Positions 1 to 7,590 are shown, numbered from the stretch's first letter. The stretch is 10,700 nucleotides of DNA from Coemansia sp. RSA 1804 (GCA_027578815.1 JANBTH010000846.1:1-10700), one strand, 5' to 3'. Translations and numbers: made by a program. The notes: generated by a model from the sequence alone, not told the origin.

Positions 1-137
1 CCGCACTTGTCCATCCGGCCCTTCGTGAACTGCGTTGTTATTGCTTCGCGCCCGCTCCCGGCCGTGCCCGGCGCCGCCGCCACCTCGCTGCTGCCGCTGG
101 TTATTTGTCTGGAGATCGCCTTGAACAGCCCGCTCAT
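1..137 (-). CDS. N-terminal part of an unidentified protein (3' end outside the window)
   Basis: An ATG at 137 on the minus strand opens a frame that stays open to the window edge (45 full codons). The protein begins MSGLFKAISRQITSG, continues through a Ala/Gly/Ser-rich stretch, and then returns to a more ordered, charged sequence (FTKGRMDKC). A TAG lies in the same frame two codons before this ATG, which supports the start unless an intron ends there. The segment has the high GC and GC-ending codons seen in the other genes of the window, and this falls off sharply just upstream of the ATG. The gene is head-to-head with ATG6 across about 1 kb. I do not recognise the family; too little of the protein is present to name a domain. 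I am fairly sure that it is a gene start, but its function is unknown. Confidence 0.6.
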   Translation of the reverse strand, partial: MSGLFKAISRQITSGSSEVAAAPGTAGSGREAITTQFTKGRMDKC

Positions 138-480
138 CCTGGCCTATCTGCGTGTGCGTATGTCTATAGTCCTCCGGCACTGGAGAGATGGAAAAGGCGA
201 GATGGGCCGTGTGTCAGAATATGCATAGACTGCAGAAAAACAAAAAGGGTGTGAGAATGTAAATAAGAAGGCAAACAAACAGTGCGGAAAATGAAAGAAG
301 AAAGGAAGGAAGGAGACCCATCCCCTCGCCAGTTACTTTTTTTCTTTTTCTATCGGCTCTGATGCGGAGGTTAGGCCTTGTCCCCCTTTTCTCTGAATGC
401 AGATGAAACTGATGACCTAGAGTCCAGAATGAGAAAAAATATAAGGGCCTAATCAAAGGAAGGAGATGGGGGTGCATCAT

Positions 481-495
481 CCTCTCTCTCTCTCT
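481..495. repeat. CT dinucleotide run
   Basis: This is a CT microsatellite of about seven units in the ATG6 upstream spacer. Pyrimidine-rich tracts are common in fungal promoters; no specific function can be read from it. Confidence 0.7.
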
Positions 496-711
496 GAGTT
501 CAACCCCCGCCTTTTGAAAGAAGTGGGGGAGAAGGAGAGAGAGGAAGAGGAACCGAGTGGCATTGAGGTTCAATGGGATGAAGGAAAATGTTTATCCTCT
601 CTCTGGCCCCCCAGCCACATTTGTTTTTTTTCCAATTCAGCTGCTGCGTCTCCCACTCGTGGCTTGTGTTTTGCTATTAGCATCTGAAAGGCAGCGGAGT
701 GAGGAAAAAAA

Positions 712-726
712 GGAAAGGAAAGGAAA
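712..726. repeat. Short GGAAA tandem repeat
   Basis: About three copies of GGAAA follow a run of A within the spacer upstream of ATG6. It is a low-complexity purine tract with no further signal. Confidence 0.6.
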
Positions 727-1144
727 GACGCTCGCACGCCTCCGCCCACCAGTCCCTCCTGTTGCTGCTGCTGTTCTTCTAGAATGTAACATAAATGTGG
801 TACCAGCCGATATCGACTCTTTGGAAATCAGGTGCCACTGATTCCGGATCATTTCTTTTTATCTGGCCTCGCTCCAGTTACGCAAAAGTCACGCACAGAA
901 ATGGATAAAAGAGAGAAAAGTCCCATACGTTATACGCATTGGCAAGCAGGCTACAAAGACCGCATTAGTCGGGGAAAAAAGAGCTATAGACCATTTATTT
1001 CCACTCTGCTACCAGCTCTGCATCCCTTGCCCTTCTTTCTACCATCCGACCGAATCATAATCTCTTTTTCTTGTGTATATTTATTCGTGTGAATTCCTCG
1101 CATTCACTCATTCTGTTTTTGTTATTACCAACTGGCGAGCAGAA

Positions 1145-3049
1145 ATGTCCGCGCCAACAACAACAGCAGCAGCAGCAGCAGCGGCAGCAGCAGCGGCAGC
1201 GGCACCAACCAAGCCCACCCCCTCGCTGCAGAGCAGCTGCAAACGATGCAACAGGCGGCTGGACACCGTGGATCCGTCGTGGACAGAACAGAACACCTCG
1301 CCGGCCGCGCTGGCTGACGACGCGCTGGCGCACACGCTGCCGGCGGAACGGGCGCGCGAGCTGAGGGCGGCGATGGACGCGCTGAGCCTGCACCACCAGC
1401 AGCAGCAGAGGCACGGCCGTAGGAAGAAAGCTGGGGCCGGCGGCAGTATTGCGGACGAGGCAGGCAGCGGTGCAGGCGGCGGCGATCTGGGCGACGTCTC
1501 CAGGTTCCTCAGCCATTCGTTCCGCACCGACAGGATAGACCGGATCCCAACAACAGCGGGTGGCGGTGGCGGTGGGATGCGCGGGTCGATGGCGCTTGTT
1601 CTCGACCAGACGGCTCCGCCGAGCAGGGCAGATAGCGGCGACGATGCTACTGCTACTACTACGAAGCGCGGCGCGGATGCCGGCGGCAGCCAGACGAGCT
1701 TCCAGAGCGAGTCGTTCATCCTGCTCAGCAGCTCGCAGATCCACCCGTACATGTTCCCCGCCGATGCCAACGGCGACGATGGCGATGGCGATGCCGATGA
1801 CGGCGCGGTGCTGGGCGACCGGCAGCTGCGGAGGCAGCAGTCGACGATCAGGGAGCTCGAGGACATCTCGATGTCCGTGTACAGGGACGGCCACAGTGGA
1901 AGTGCGGGCGGTGGAGATGCTACCGCCGGCGGCGGCGGTGCGCTGGCTGCCGAGGGCGAGGCAGCTCCCGACACGACGCACCAGGCCAGCCAGGGCCGCC
2001 AGGACGATGTTGCGGAGAAGTTCGGCATCATCGGGCGCGTCATGGATATGCTCGACGGCCGGTCGACGCTGCACCACCCGATGTGCGAGGACTGCGCGGA
2101 GACGATGCTGCGGCTGATGGATCGCAATCTGGCCGACTGCGTGCGGGAGCGCCAGATAGTCGAGGGCATCGGGCGGGCAGCAGAAGCAGCAGCTGGCACA
2201 GCAGGCGGCGGCGGCCCGGTGCCCGACGACATAGCGGCGCTGGAGCGCGAGCTGGCGGCGCAGGCGGAGGAGGAGCGGATGCTGGAGGAGACGCTCGGGA
2301 CGCTGGATGCGCAGGTGGACGCGATGTGCGCGCAGATAGCGCGGCTCCAGGCCGAGTCGCGCTCGCTGGAAGCCGAGGAGGACGGGCAGACGCAGCGGCG
2401 CAACGAGCTGGAGGCGGCGCTGGACGGATTCGAGGCCGAGCAGTGGGCGCTGGACGACAGGTACGCGCGGCTGGCAGCGCAGCTGACGCAGCTGCAGCGC
2501 ACCAACGTGTACAACGACGTGTTCAACATCGCGGTGGCCGGCGACGCTGGCGTGGCCTCCATCAACGGGTTCCGCCTCGGCGGCCGCTCGGCGCCGCACA
2601 GCGTCGAGTGGGTCGAAATCAACGCCGCCTGGGGCCAGGCGCTGCTGCTGCTGCAGACCGTGGCCCGCCGCCTGTCCCACGACTTCGTCGGCTACCGGCT
2701 GATCCCGATGGGCGCCTTCTCGCGCATCGAGCGCCTGGGCGACGATGGAGCCGGCGGCGTGCTGGAGCTGTTCGGGTCCGGCGACATGTACCTGGGCCGC
2801 CTGTTCCAGACCCGCAGGTTCGATGCCGCGATGGCCGCGTTCCTGGCGTGTCTCGACCAGATCGTGCACAAGATCGTCGGCCTCAATCCGCAGCTGCGCC
2901 CGCCGTACAGGATCGACCACGACAGGATCGGCGGCGTGTCGATTCGCCCGCAGTTCGGGCAGGACGACGCCTGGACCAAGGCGTGCAAGAACACGCTGCT
3001 GGTTGCGCGGTGGGCGCTGGCCTTCGCGTCGTCGCACGGCGGCCGCTGA
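1145..3049 (+). CDS. ATG6: Autophagy protein Atg6 / Beclin 1 (Vps30) family
   Basis: In known systems this is the scaffold subunit of the class III PI 3-kinase complexes (with Vps34, Vps15 and Atg14 or Vps38/UVRAG), which make PI3P for autophagosome formation and vacuolar sorting. The frame gives 634 aa without an intron. In order: 13-residue alanine tract (8-20); first CxxC (C32, C35); Gln, Gly and Asp-rich disordered stretches (about 80-285); a conserved QSESFILL segment (187-194) typical of Atg6; a BH3-like segment (about 295-304); second CxxC (C314, C317); coiled coil (about 363-453); and the BARA/evolutionarily conserved domain (454-634), including EWVEINAAWGQ at 488-498 and the terminal WTKA...RW block. 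The start at 1145 is the first ATG in frame; the frame extends upstream only from a GTG and would add an atypical leader. Human Beclin 1 is about 450 aa and the yeast protein about 557, so this one is enlarged by low-complexity inserts. The assignment is secure. Confidence 0.97.
   Translation: MSAPTTTAAAAAAAAAAAAAPTKPTPSLQSSCKRCNRRLDTVDPSWTEQNTSPAALADDALAHTLPAERARELRAAMDALSLHHQQQQRHGRRKKAGAGGSIADEAGSGAGGGDLGDVSRFLSHSFRTDRIDRIPTTAGGGGGGMRGSMALVLDQTAPPSRADSGDDATATTTKRGADAGGSQTSFQSESFILLSSSQIHPYMFPADANGDDGDGDADDGAVLGDRQLRRQQSTIRELEDISMSVYRDGHSGSAGGGDATAGGGGALAAEGEAAPDTTHQASQGRQDDVAEKFGIIGRVMDMLDGRSTLHHPMCEDCAETMLRLMDRNLADCVRERQIVEGIGRAAEAAAGTAGGGGPVPDDIAALERELAAQAEEERMLEETLGTLDAQVDAMCAQIARLQAESRSLEAEEDGQTQRRNELEAALDGFEAEQWALDDRYARLAAQLTQLQRTNVYNDVFNIAVAGDAGVASINGFRLGGRSAPHSVEWVEINAAWGQALLLLQTVARRLSHDFVGYRLIPMGAFSRIERLGDDGAGGVLELFGSGDMYLGRLFQTRRFDAAMAAFLACLDQIVHKIVGLNPQLRPPYRIDHDRIGGVSIRPQFGQDDAWTKACKNTLLVARWALAFASSHGGR
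1166..1204 (+). repeat. GCA/GCG repeat coding for 13 alanines in Atg6
   Basis: This triplet tract near the start of ATG6 encodes residues 8-20, all alanine, mostly GCA with interspersed GCG. It directly follows three ACA (Thr) codons. Such tracts vary in length between strains; the interruptions by GCG would tend to stabilise it. Confidence 0.85.
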
Positions 3050-3110
3050 GGCAGCAGAGATGGAGCGGGTGGAGTGTATTGAAACAGAACAGGAAAGAAG
3101 AGAGCGCTGC
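3050..3110. other. Minimal tail-to-tail spacer between ATG6 and the CRAL-TRIO gene
   Basis: Only 61 bases separate the two facing stop codons (TGA at 3047-3049 on plus; TGA read from 3113 to 3111 on minus). No AATAAA is visible on either strand inside it. Each transcript therefore probably ends inside the other gene's coding region, or uses a non-canonical poly(A) element. Position is seen; transcript overlap is inferred. Confidence 0.7.
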
Positions 3111-4658
3111 TCAGAACTGCACCGAGCGGTCGGCGCGGATGAAGCCGAGGCGGTGGTACAGCGTGCGCGCGCGGACGAAGGGGTCGAGATCGGCGGCGGC
3201 GCTGCGCAGGGCGTCGCGCGCACGGACCCGCTCCTCCTCGGCGGAGTCGGCGGCATCGAGCCAGCGCCGCGTGGCGGCCTCGTAGTCGGCGACGGCGGCA
3301 ACAAAGGCGGCCTCGGCGGCACTGCGCGCGGCGGCATCGGCCATGCGGCGGTTCTCTTCGGCGGTCGGCAGCACGTAGTCGTAGTCGAAGGGCTTGGCGC
3401 CGCCGACCTCGGCCACCAGGCGGTCGCGCGCAATGAAGGGCGCGATGTCGGCGGCGCTCTTGGCCATGACGATCTTGGCCTTGACTGCAGGGTCGATGAA
3501 GGGCGCAATCAGCGCCCACAGCCCCGAGAACACCCACGAGTTGACGTGCAGGATCAGAATCCCCAGCGTCTCGGGATAGTAGTTGGTCAGCAGCGTGATC
3601 AGCGTGCGCACCAGCGCCAGATCGATGTTGTCGCGCGAGAATCCGGCCAGATCAAACAGAATCGTCACCCGCCCGTCGGCCCTGCCAACAGCCAGCAGCT
3701 GCGCCGTCTCGATCTGCCAGCACAGAAACCGCTTGATGGCGGCCACGCTGCGGTGCCGCGCCTCGTTGATGCGCACGCGCACAACGTACACCGGGTTGTC
3801 GAGGTTGTCGCTGGTGCAGGCGTACGCCAGGCCGGCGCGCATCGTGTGCGCGTGGAGCTGCGCCTCGCCGTAGTGCGCGATCTCGTCGATTGCCTGCGCC
3901 GTGCGCCAGACCAGCGTCCTGCGGATCATCGCCAGCGCCGCCGCCACGTCCCACGCCCGCGCGCGGAGATACCGCAGCACCCACGAGTCGGCGTCTCCGG
4001 TCTGCGTGGCCGCCTGCCAGAACGCCGCGCGCTGCGTCCGCTCCCCCGCCGCCTCGCCGAACAGCGGCACGAACGCGACCGGCACGATCGGGTCGCTCTC
4101 CGGCTGCGTGCGCGTGGCGTACGCCTGCACCGTCTCGAGCCGTCTGCGGCTGTCTTCCTCGTCCTCGGGCTCTGCTGACTCTGCTTCTGACTCTGCTTCT
4201 GCTGGCGCGCTGTCTGGCGTCGCCGTGCGCGCGGCTGCCGGCGGGCTCTCGGATTCCGGCACCGGCGTCGCGGGCTTTGATCTGGAGGCAGCCGCCGGCC
4301 ACCGCGGCAGCCACCCGCTGCCGGAAGACGGCGTCGGCGGCTCGTTCCGCTTCCTGGGCGCGCTGCCCAGCGTCTCCAGCGGCTCGAACGAGAGCGCCGT
4401 GATGTCGGATGCCTCGTGGTCGCCGCCGCCGCCTTCTCCCGCCGTCTGAGCCAGACTGTACACCACCGGCAGCCGCTCGTTGCGCTCGAACTCCTCCAGC
4501 AGCAGCGCCCACAGCTCCCGCAGCTTCGCTTCCTGCTCGGCGGTGAGCCACCCGACCCGCCCGCTTGTGTGCGCCACGCGCTTGTGGTAGTGCTCCTTCA
4601 GCGTCAGCTGCGGCGTGGCGCCGGTGGCATCGCCCTCAGGTGTCTGCTGCGCTGCCAT
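3111..4658 (-). CDS. CRAL-TRIO (Sec14-like) lipid-transfer protein, CSR1/Sfh2 type
   Basis: This is a predicted cytosolic lipid-binding and lipid-exchange protein of 515 aa, with no signal peptide or membrane segment. The N-terminal region (1-220) holds a helical LTAEQEAKLRELWALLLEEF block (39-58) and a Ser/Pro and acidic linker (about 105-175). A CRAL-TRIO N-terminal helical domain follows (about 222-258, with WVLRYLRARAWD). The lipid-binding CRAL-TRIO domain spans about 275-420, including IETAQLL (316-322), ILFDLAGF (333-340), YYPETLG (360-366), W375...FSGLW and the closing VAEVGG (415-420). The C-terminal tail has LDPFVRARTLYHRLG (491-505). The spacing YPE(T/S)LG, W-x-FSG-x-W and DP-x-V matches yeast Csr1/Sfh2-like proteins better than Sec14 itself; Csr1 is a phosphatidylinositol-transfer protein linked to lipid-particle metabolism. 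The ATG at 4658 is directly preceded by an in-frame TAG, supporting the start. The family call is firm; the subfamily is likely but not certain. Confidence 0.9.
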   Translation of the reverse strand: MAAQQTPEGDATGATPQLTLKEHYHKRVAHTSGRVGWLTAEQEAKLRELWALLLEEFERNERLPVVYSLAQTAGEGGGGDHEASDITALSFEPLETLGSAPRKRNEPPTPSSGSGWLPRWPAAASRSKPATPVPESESPPAAARTATPDSAPAEAESEAESAEPEDEEDSRRRLETVQAYATRTQPESDPIVPVAFVPLFGEAAGERTQRAAFWQAATQTGDADSWVLRYLRARAWDVAAALAMIRRTLVWRTAQAIDEIAHYGEAQLHAHTMRAGLAYACTSDNLDNPVYVVRVRINEARHRSVAAIKRFLCWQIETAQLLAVGRADGRVTILFDLAGFSRDNIDLALVRTLITLLTNYYPETLGILILHVNSWVFSGLWALIAPFIDPAVKAKIVMAKSAADIAPFIARDRLVAEVGGAKPFDYDYVLPTAEENRRMADAAARSAAEAAFVAAVADYEAATRRWLDAADSAEEERVRARDALRSAAADLDPFVRARTLYHRLGFIRADRSVQF

Positions 4659-5064
4659 CTATGGAATATAATAAAAACGGATGCTGTTGAAATAGTGGAA
4701 AGTGTAGTGGAAAAGAATCCGGATAGCGGAACAAGGAATGGATATTGGTGGGGGGAGAGTGGAAGAGAGAAGGAGAGCAATTGCGCGGAGGCTGTTGGTT
4801 CTCGCCTTGTTCCACACAAAGGCCCCCTTTTCCTATTTGTGACTATCGTCTTTTTATCTTTCCTCACAGCAAACCCTCCCCCGACCGACAAAATCACATC
4901 GGGGGCCTCGAACCAGCAATTTCCTCTCCCCACCTCGTTCCTGACTATAACAAATAAATGGTACTACTTTTGTTTTATTCAGATGAGCATGCAAAAAGAG
5001 AAAGAGGTGGGTTAATAATGTACAGACGGAAATACTTTGAGAATAGAAAAACCGGGCGTTTGCT
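4659..5064. other. Spacer: 5' region of the CRAL-TRIO gene and 3' end of the next minus-strand gene
   Basis: This spacer of about 400 bases carries the 3' UTR of the gene at 5065-6081 and the promoter and 5' UTR of the CRAL-TRIO gene. Both genes are on the minus strand. It is lower in GC than the genes. Just before the CRAL-TRIO ATG the minus strand reads a T-rich stretch ending in ...CCATAG, which could be an intron end in the 5' UTR or just an in-frame stop. The open frames here do not look like coding sequence. Confidence 0.55.
4974..4979 (-). terminator. Candidate AATAAA polyadenylation signal for the gene at 5065-6081
   Basis: A perfect AATAAA on the minus strand begins about 86 bases after the stop codon of the upstream minus-strand gene, in AT-rich sequence. 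The position fits a fungal 3' UTR. The cleavage site itself cannot be read. Confidence 0.55.
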
Positions 5065-6081
5065 TCAAAAGGAGGGGGGGTTGTTTGAAGACGCAATGCT
5101 GCTGCTTCCGCTGTAGCTGCCAATGCTGCTGCTGCTTCTGCTGCTGCTGCTGCCGGACGAGCGCGCCATTGATCTGGGCACAACCGAAGAAGGTCCTCCA
5201 CCTCCTCCTCTAATGATAATGGCAGACCGCGCGGTCTTCTTTTGGGCCGGGTACCTCGTGAGCAGCCGGCACTGCTCGATCCGCTTGACCTCGGTGACCG
5301 AAAAGTCGATCACCTCGCGCAGAACCGAGACGCGAATGGTGGCCAGCCAGTTCGTCGTGGTCGCCGCAGCCGTGGCGGGTGGCGGGGCACCCGTGGTGGA
5401 ATCTACAGGTTTCTGCTTGCGCAGACGGCGGTGCTCCGCGGCGGCATCCGTGTTGCTGTCATTGGGCAGGAGACTGCTACTATGACCAAAACCACCGACA
5501 GCGGCGGACCCGTCGTCCTCATCGTCATGACACTCGAAGATACCAACAATGGCTGTCAGCTGGTGCTGCTGCGTACGAATGAGCAGCGCCATCTGGTGGA
5601 TCTTCTCTTCCATCTCCGAGCACATCGCCCCGCCCAGCGGGTTCGCCTTGAACGCGTTGAACGCCTGCAGGAACCGCGCCAGCTGCCGGTGCCGGTGTCC
5701 CATCGACTCCAGCATCTCGTGCGCCTTCGCCGCAAGCACCGCCGCCTGCGGCGACGCGATATCCATCCTTGCGCCGCCGCCACTCCCGCCGCCGGCGGCC
5801 ATAGCTGTGGTTGTGGCGGTGTCCTCGGCCGCACTGCGCGGCGACCAGCAGTCCGCCGGCTGCTGCTTGCTGCGCAGCGGCTCGGTGCTCGCCGACTCGC
5901 TGCCGATGCCATTGCTGCTGCCGCTGGTGGCGGCGCCCGCGTAGTGCCGCCCAAACACCGTGTTCGGCGCTTGCTGGTCCGAGGGGAGCGCCGGCGGCGC
6001 ATGGGCCGCCGACTCCTGCGCTGCGATCCATCGTGTGGCAGAAAACGGGTGCAGCGATAATGTCATTGAGCCCAGACGCAT
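5065..6081 (-). CDS. Unrecognised 338-aa protein with helical core and serine-rich tail
   Basis: I cannot assign this protein to a family. Residues 1-110 are Ala/Ser/Gly-rich and probably disordered. A first ordered block (about 111-185) is helical, with MLESMGHRHRQLARFLQAF (123-141) and MEEKIHQMALLIRTQQHQL (157-175), then an acidic HDDEDD. A disordered linker follows (187-243). A second helical block (244-290) contains NWLATIRVSVLREVIDF and CRLLTRYPAQKK. The end (304-336) is almost all serine with a few Arg, Gly and Ile. There is no signal peptide, membrane span or cysteine motif. The start at 6081 is the first ATG in frame and has an A at -3; an in-frame TAA lies just upstream, before a non-ATG extension of nine codons. 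A second ATG five codons later is possible. The GC-rich codon choice matches its neighbours, so it is probably a real gene. It could be a lineage-specific scaffold or regulatory protein; this is a guess. Confidence 0.75.
   Translation of the reverse strand: MRLGSMTLSLHPFSATRWIAAQESAAHAPPALPSDQQAPNTVFGRHYAGAATSGSSNGIGSESASTEPLRSKQQPADCWSPRSAAEDTATTTAMAAGGGSGGGARMDIASPQAAVLAAKAHEMLESMGHRHRQLARFLQAFNAFKANPLGGAMCSEMEEKIHQMALLIRTQQHQLTAIVGIFECHDDEDDGSAAVGGFGHSSSLLPNDSNTDAAAEHRRLRKQKPVDSTTGAPPPATAAATTTNWLATIRVSVLREVIDFSVTEVKRIEQCRLLTRYPAQKKTARSAIIIRGGGGGPSSVVPRSMARSSGSSSSRSSSSIGSYSGSSSIASSNNPPSF
5119..5160 (-). repeat. Triplet repeat coding for a serine tract
   Basis: On the plus strand this appears as repeated CTG/CTT units; on the coding minus strand it gives AGC/AGA codons for the Ser/Arg tract at residues 308-321 of the unrecognised protein. 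It is a short, likely length-variable coding repeat. Confidence 0.75.
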
Positions 6082-6135
6082 TGTTAACGGCACTCTTAGC
6101 TTTTGCAATTAAATGAATTAAAAAGATGGGAGAGG

Positions 6136-6349
6136 AGGGGGGTGTTTGTTCCTTGTTTGCTTGTTGTTGTTGCTTTCCTTCTTGTTAAAAAGCAAATAAA
6201 AAACACTGGGAAAAAATAATAGGGGGTTTGTGTGAGGGGAGAAAAGTTATAAAAAGGGGGGAGTGTTTTGTTGTGTGTCTGTGTTTCTCTGATATATATA
6301 GAATGTTCCCTTCTTCAAAGAAAAACATCAACCAGTCTGAAAAGAGGGG
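6136..6349 (+). promoter_or_regulatory. Cluster of five AGGGG (stress-response-element-like) motifs
   Basis: AGGGG occurs on the plus strand at 6136, 6221, 6235, 6255 and 6345, that is 55 to about 265 bases upstream of the minus-strand gene starting at 6081. In yeast AGGGG/CCCCT is the core of the stress response element bound by Msn2/4-type zinc fingers. Whether this organism uses it is unknown, and the local purine bias of the plus strand could produce the cluster by chance. Confidence 0.3.
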
Positions 6350-7210
6350 GCGAGTGCGAGTGAATCGTTATACCTTTCTTCCACCAAATAAAACAACAAA
6401 TGTTGCTGCATATATAGCTTGGAATTTTGGGAAAAATAAAATGTAACGGAATTTTGAGAAAAATGTGTGTGAGGCTTTTGTTATTATGCGCTGTTGGTAG
6501 GAGTTACAGTTGCAAGGAAAAAAATACACATGAGGATGTGGCTTTTTTTTGCTCCCTTGCTTTTGCCAGAACGCTTGGTTCTCAAAAAGGATAAATGAAA
6601 AAAGTTTAAAAAAGAAAAATACACACACTGGGAGGCTTTTATAGACGGTTCGCTATTATCCACCGAGTGAGACAGAGAAAAGGCGAGAAGGGGAGGAAAA
6701 ATGGAAGAATAAATAAATAAAAAAGTACAACCTTTTCCTTTTCCAAAAAAAGGAGAAAAATAGAAAAAATATAACCGTGAAAGCCACAATATATACCACA
6801 TTTGGCCTGATTGAAGAAAAAGTGAAATTGCAAAGAGAGCATGTAAAATGGCCCAGCACAATTGATAAAACCGTTTGTGAAGAGACAGAGAGGGGTGAAC
6901 AAAGGCTTGTCTGGGTTTGAAAGCACCCCCCTTCGTGATTTGCAAGCCAACATCACCAGCCCTGGCTGGCAATCGCTCTCAGTTTTTCTTTTTTTTTGAT
7001 GGCACGGACAAATGGACGCCTTTTGCGCGCATGTGTGTGTGCATTTTTGACCCTTATCGCAAAAAGACACAAATGTACACATTTCCACCCCCCTTTTTTC
7101 TCCTTTTGCGGCTGAGTGCCTTTTGGTCACAAGAGACCGTGATGCTGATAGCAATGGTGATGATGCTTGCAATCCTCTTTTGAGAATAGTGTTAAAAGGA
7201 TGTCTGACAG

Positions 7211-7232
7211 AAAGGCAAAGCAAAGGCAAAGC
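7211..7232. repeat. Two tandem copies of an 11-base unit
   Basis: AAAGGCAAAGC is repeated twice exactly and then continues as a partial third copy (AAAGG). It lies in non-coding AT-rich sequence. Confidence 0.7.
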
Positions 7233-7389
7233 AAAGGGAACGCAAAGTGTATGTGTGTGTGCTGTGGTGAATGGCTGGGAAGGCCAGTCAGACAGCTTGT
7301 GACCAATCTCTTTTTCCCCAGATGTCTGCAAATCGATGGCCATGCAACACGTATCCGAAACCACGCTTTGCTCTGCGCTGTGCTGCACT

Positions 7390-7425
7390 GTTGATGTTGA
7401 TGTTGACGTTGACGTTGACGTTGAC
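7390..7425. repeat. GTTGAT/GTTGAC hexanucleotide tandem repeat, six units
   Basis: Two GTTGAT units are followed by four GTTGAC units without interruption, then the degenerate GTTGTTG. The pattern, one variant in a block on each side, is what slippage with one point change gives. In one minus-strand frame it would read as alternating Ser/Thr, but I do not think that frame is coding. Confidence 0.85.
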
Positions 7426-7566
7426 GTTGTTGTTTGGCCTTCATTTCTTGATTGTGGAAACACAACCAGCTAAACATATCCGACACATGCGAGGGCTTTT
7501 GTGCCTGTGCCTGCAAAAAAAATGCGCTTGTCCGTTTGCTTTCTTTCTTTTCACATCTGCACTCTA

Positions 7567-7590
7567 TAAATGAATGAGTAAATGAATGGA
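7567..7590. repeat. Two copies of a TAAATGAATG(A/G)(G/A) unit
   Basis: This is a near-perfect 12-base direct duplication in the AT-rich spacer. The two copies differ only at the final two positions. Confidence 0.65.

Larger units (their letters stand above)
138..1144. promoter_or_regulatory. Divergent intergenic region between the left partial gene and ATG6
   Basis: About 1 kb of lower-GC sequence separates two gene starts that point away from each other, so it should hold both promoters and both 5' UTRs. Visible elements are a CT run at 481-495, a GGAAA tandem repeat near 712-726, a CCAAT at 632-636, an inverted CCAAT (ATTGG) at 938-942, and a TATATTTAT at 1076-1084 close to the ATG6 start codon. 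A pyrimidine tract ending in CAG at about 621-640 on the plus strand resembles a 3' splice site, but no coding exon follows it. The short reading frames here have poor composition and no recognisable protein. The regulatory roles are inferred from position only. Confidence 0.5.

Noticed and set aside
1108..2622. A 504-codon Ser/Ala-rich minus frame within ATG6
   Set aside because: It is antisense to a secure gene; its composition is what the reverse complement of the ATG6 codons gives.
1055..3508. An 817-codon open frame on the minus strand across ATG6
   Set aside because: It lies antisense to ATG6 and to the end of the CRAL-TRIO gene, starts without a proper ATG, is dominated by Arg, Ala and Pro, and is the mirror of GC-ending codons in the real genes.
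2083..4178. Long plus-strand frames of 400 and 477 codons over the 3' half of ATG6 and the CRAL-TRIO gene
   Set aside because: They overlap two well-supported proteins in other frames and have shadow composition (Arg, Ala, Gly) with no recognisable domain.
4900..4926. GGTTCGAGG on the minus strand, resembling the T-arm of a tRNA
   Set aside because: The flanking five bases do not pair, and no acceptor stem, D-arm or anticodon arm can be drawn around it.
5242..6060. A 272-codon plus-strand frame opposite the gene at 5065-6081
   Set aside because: It is Arg-rich and antisense to a better candidate that has an ATG in good context and a poly(A) signal.
6120..6360. G-runs that might form a G-quadruplex
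   Set aside because: The runs are too far apart for a normal quadruplex; the cluster is better described as repeated AGGGG.
7155..7215. GTGATGA followed by CTGA, resembling C and D boxes of a snoRNA
   Set aside because: The ends do not form the short closing stem, and the C-prime and D-prime boxes are not evident. ATGATGA elsewhere (about 8032 and 9411) has no matching D box.
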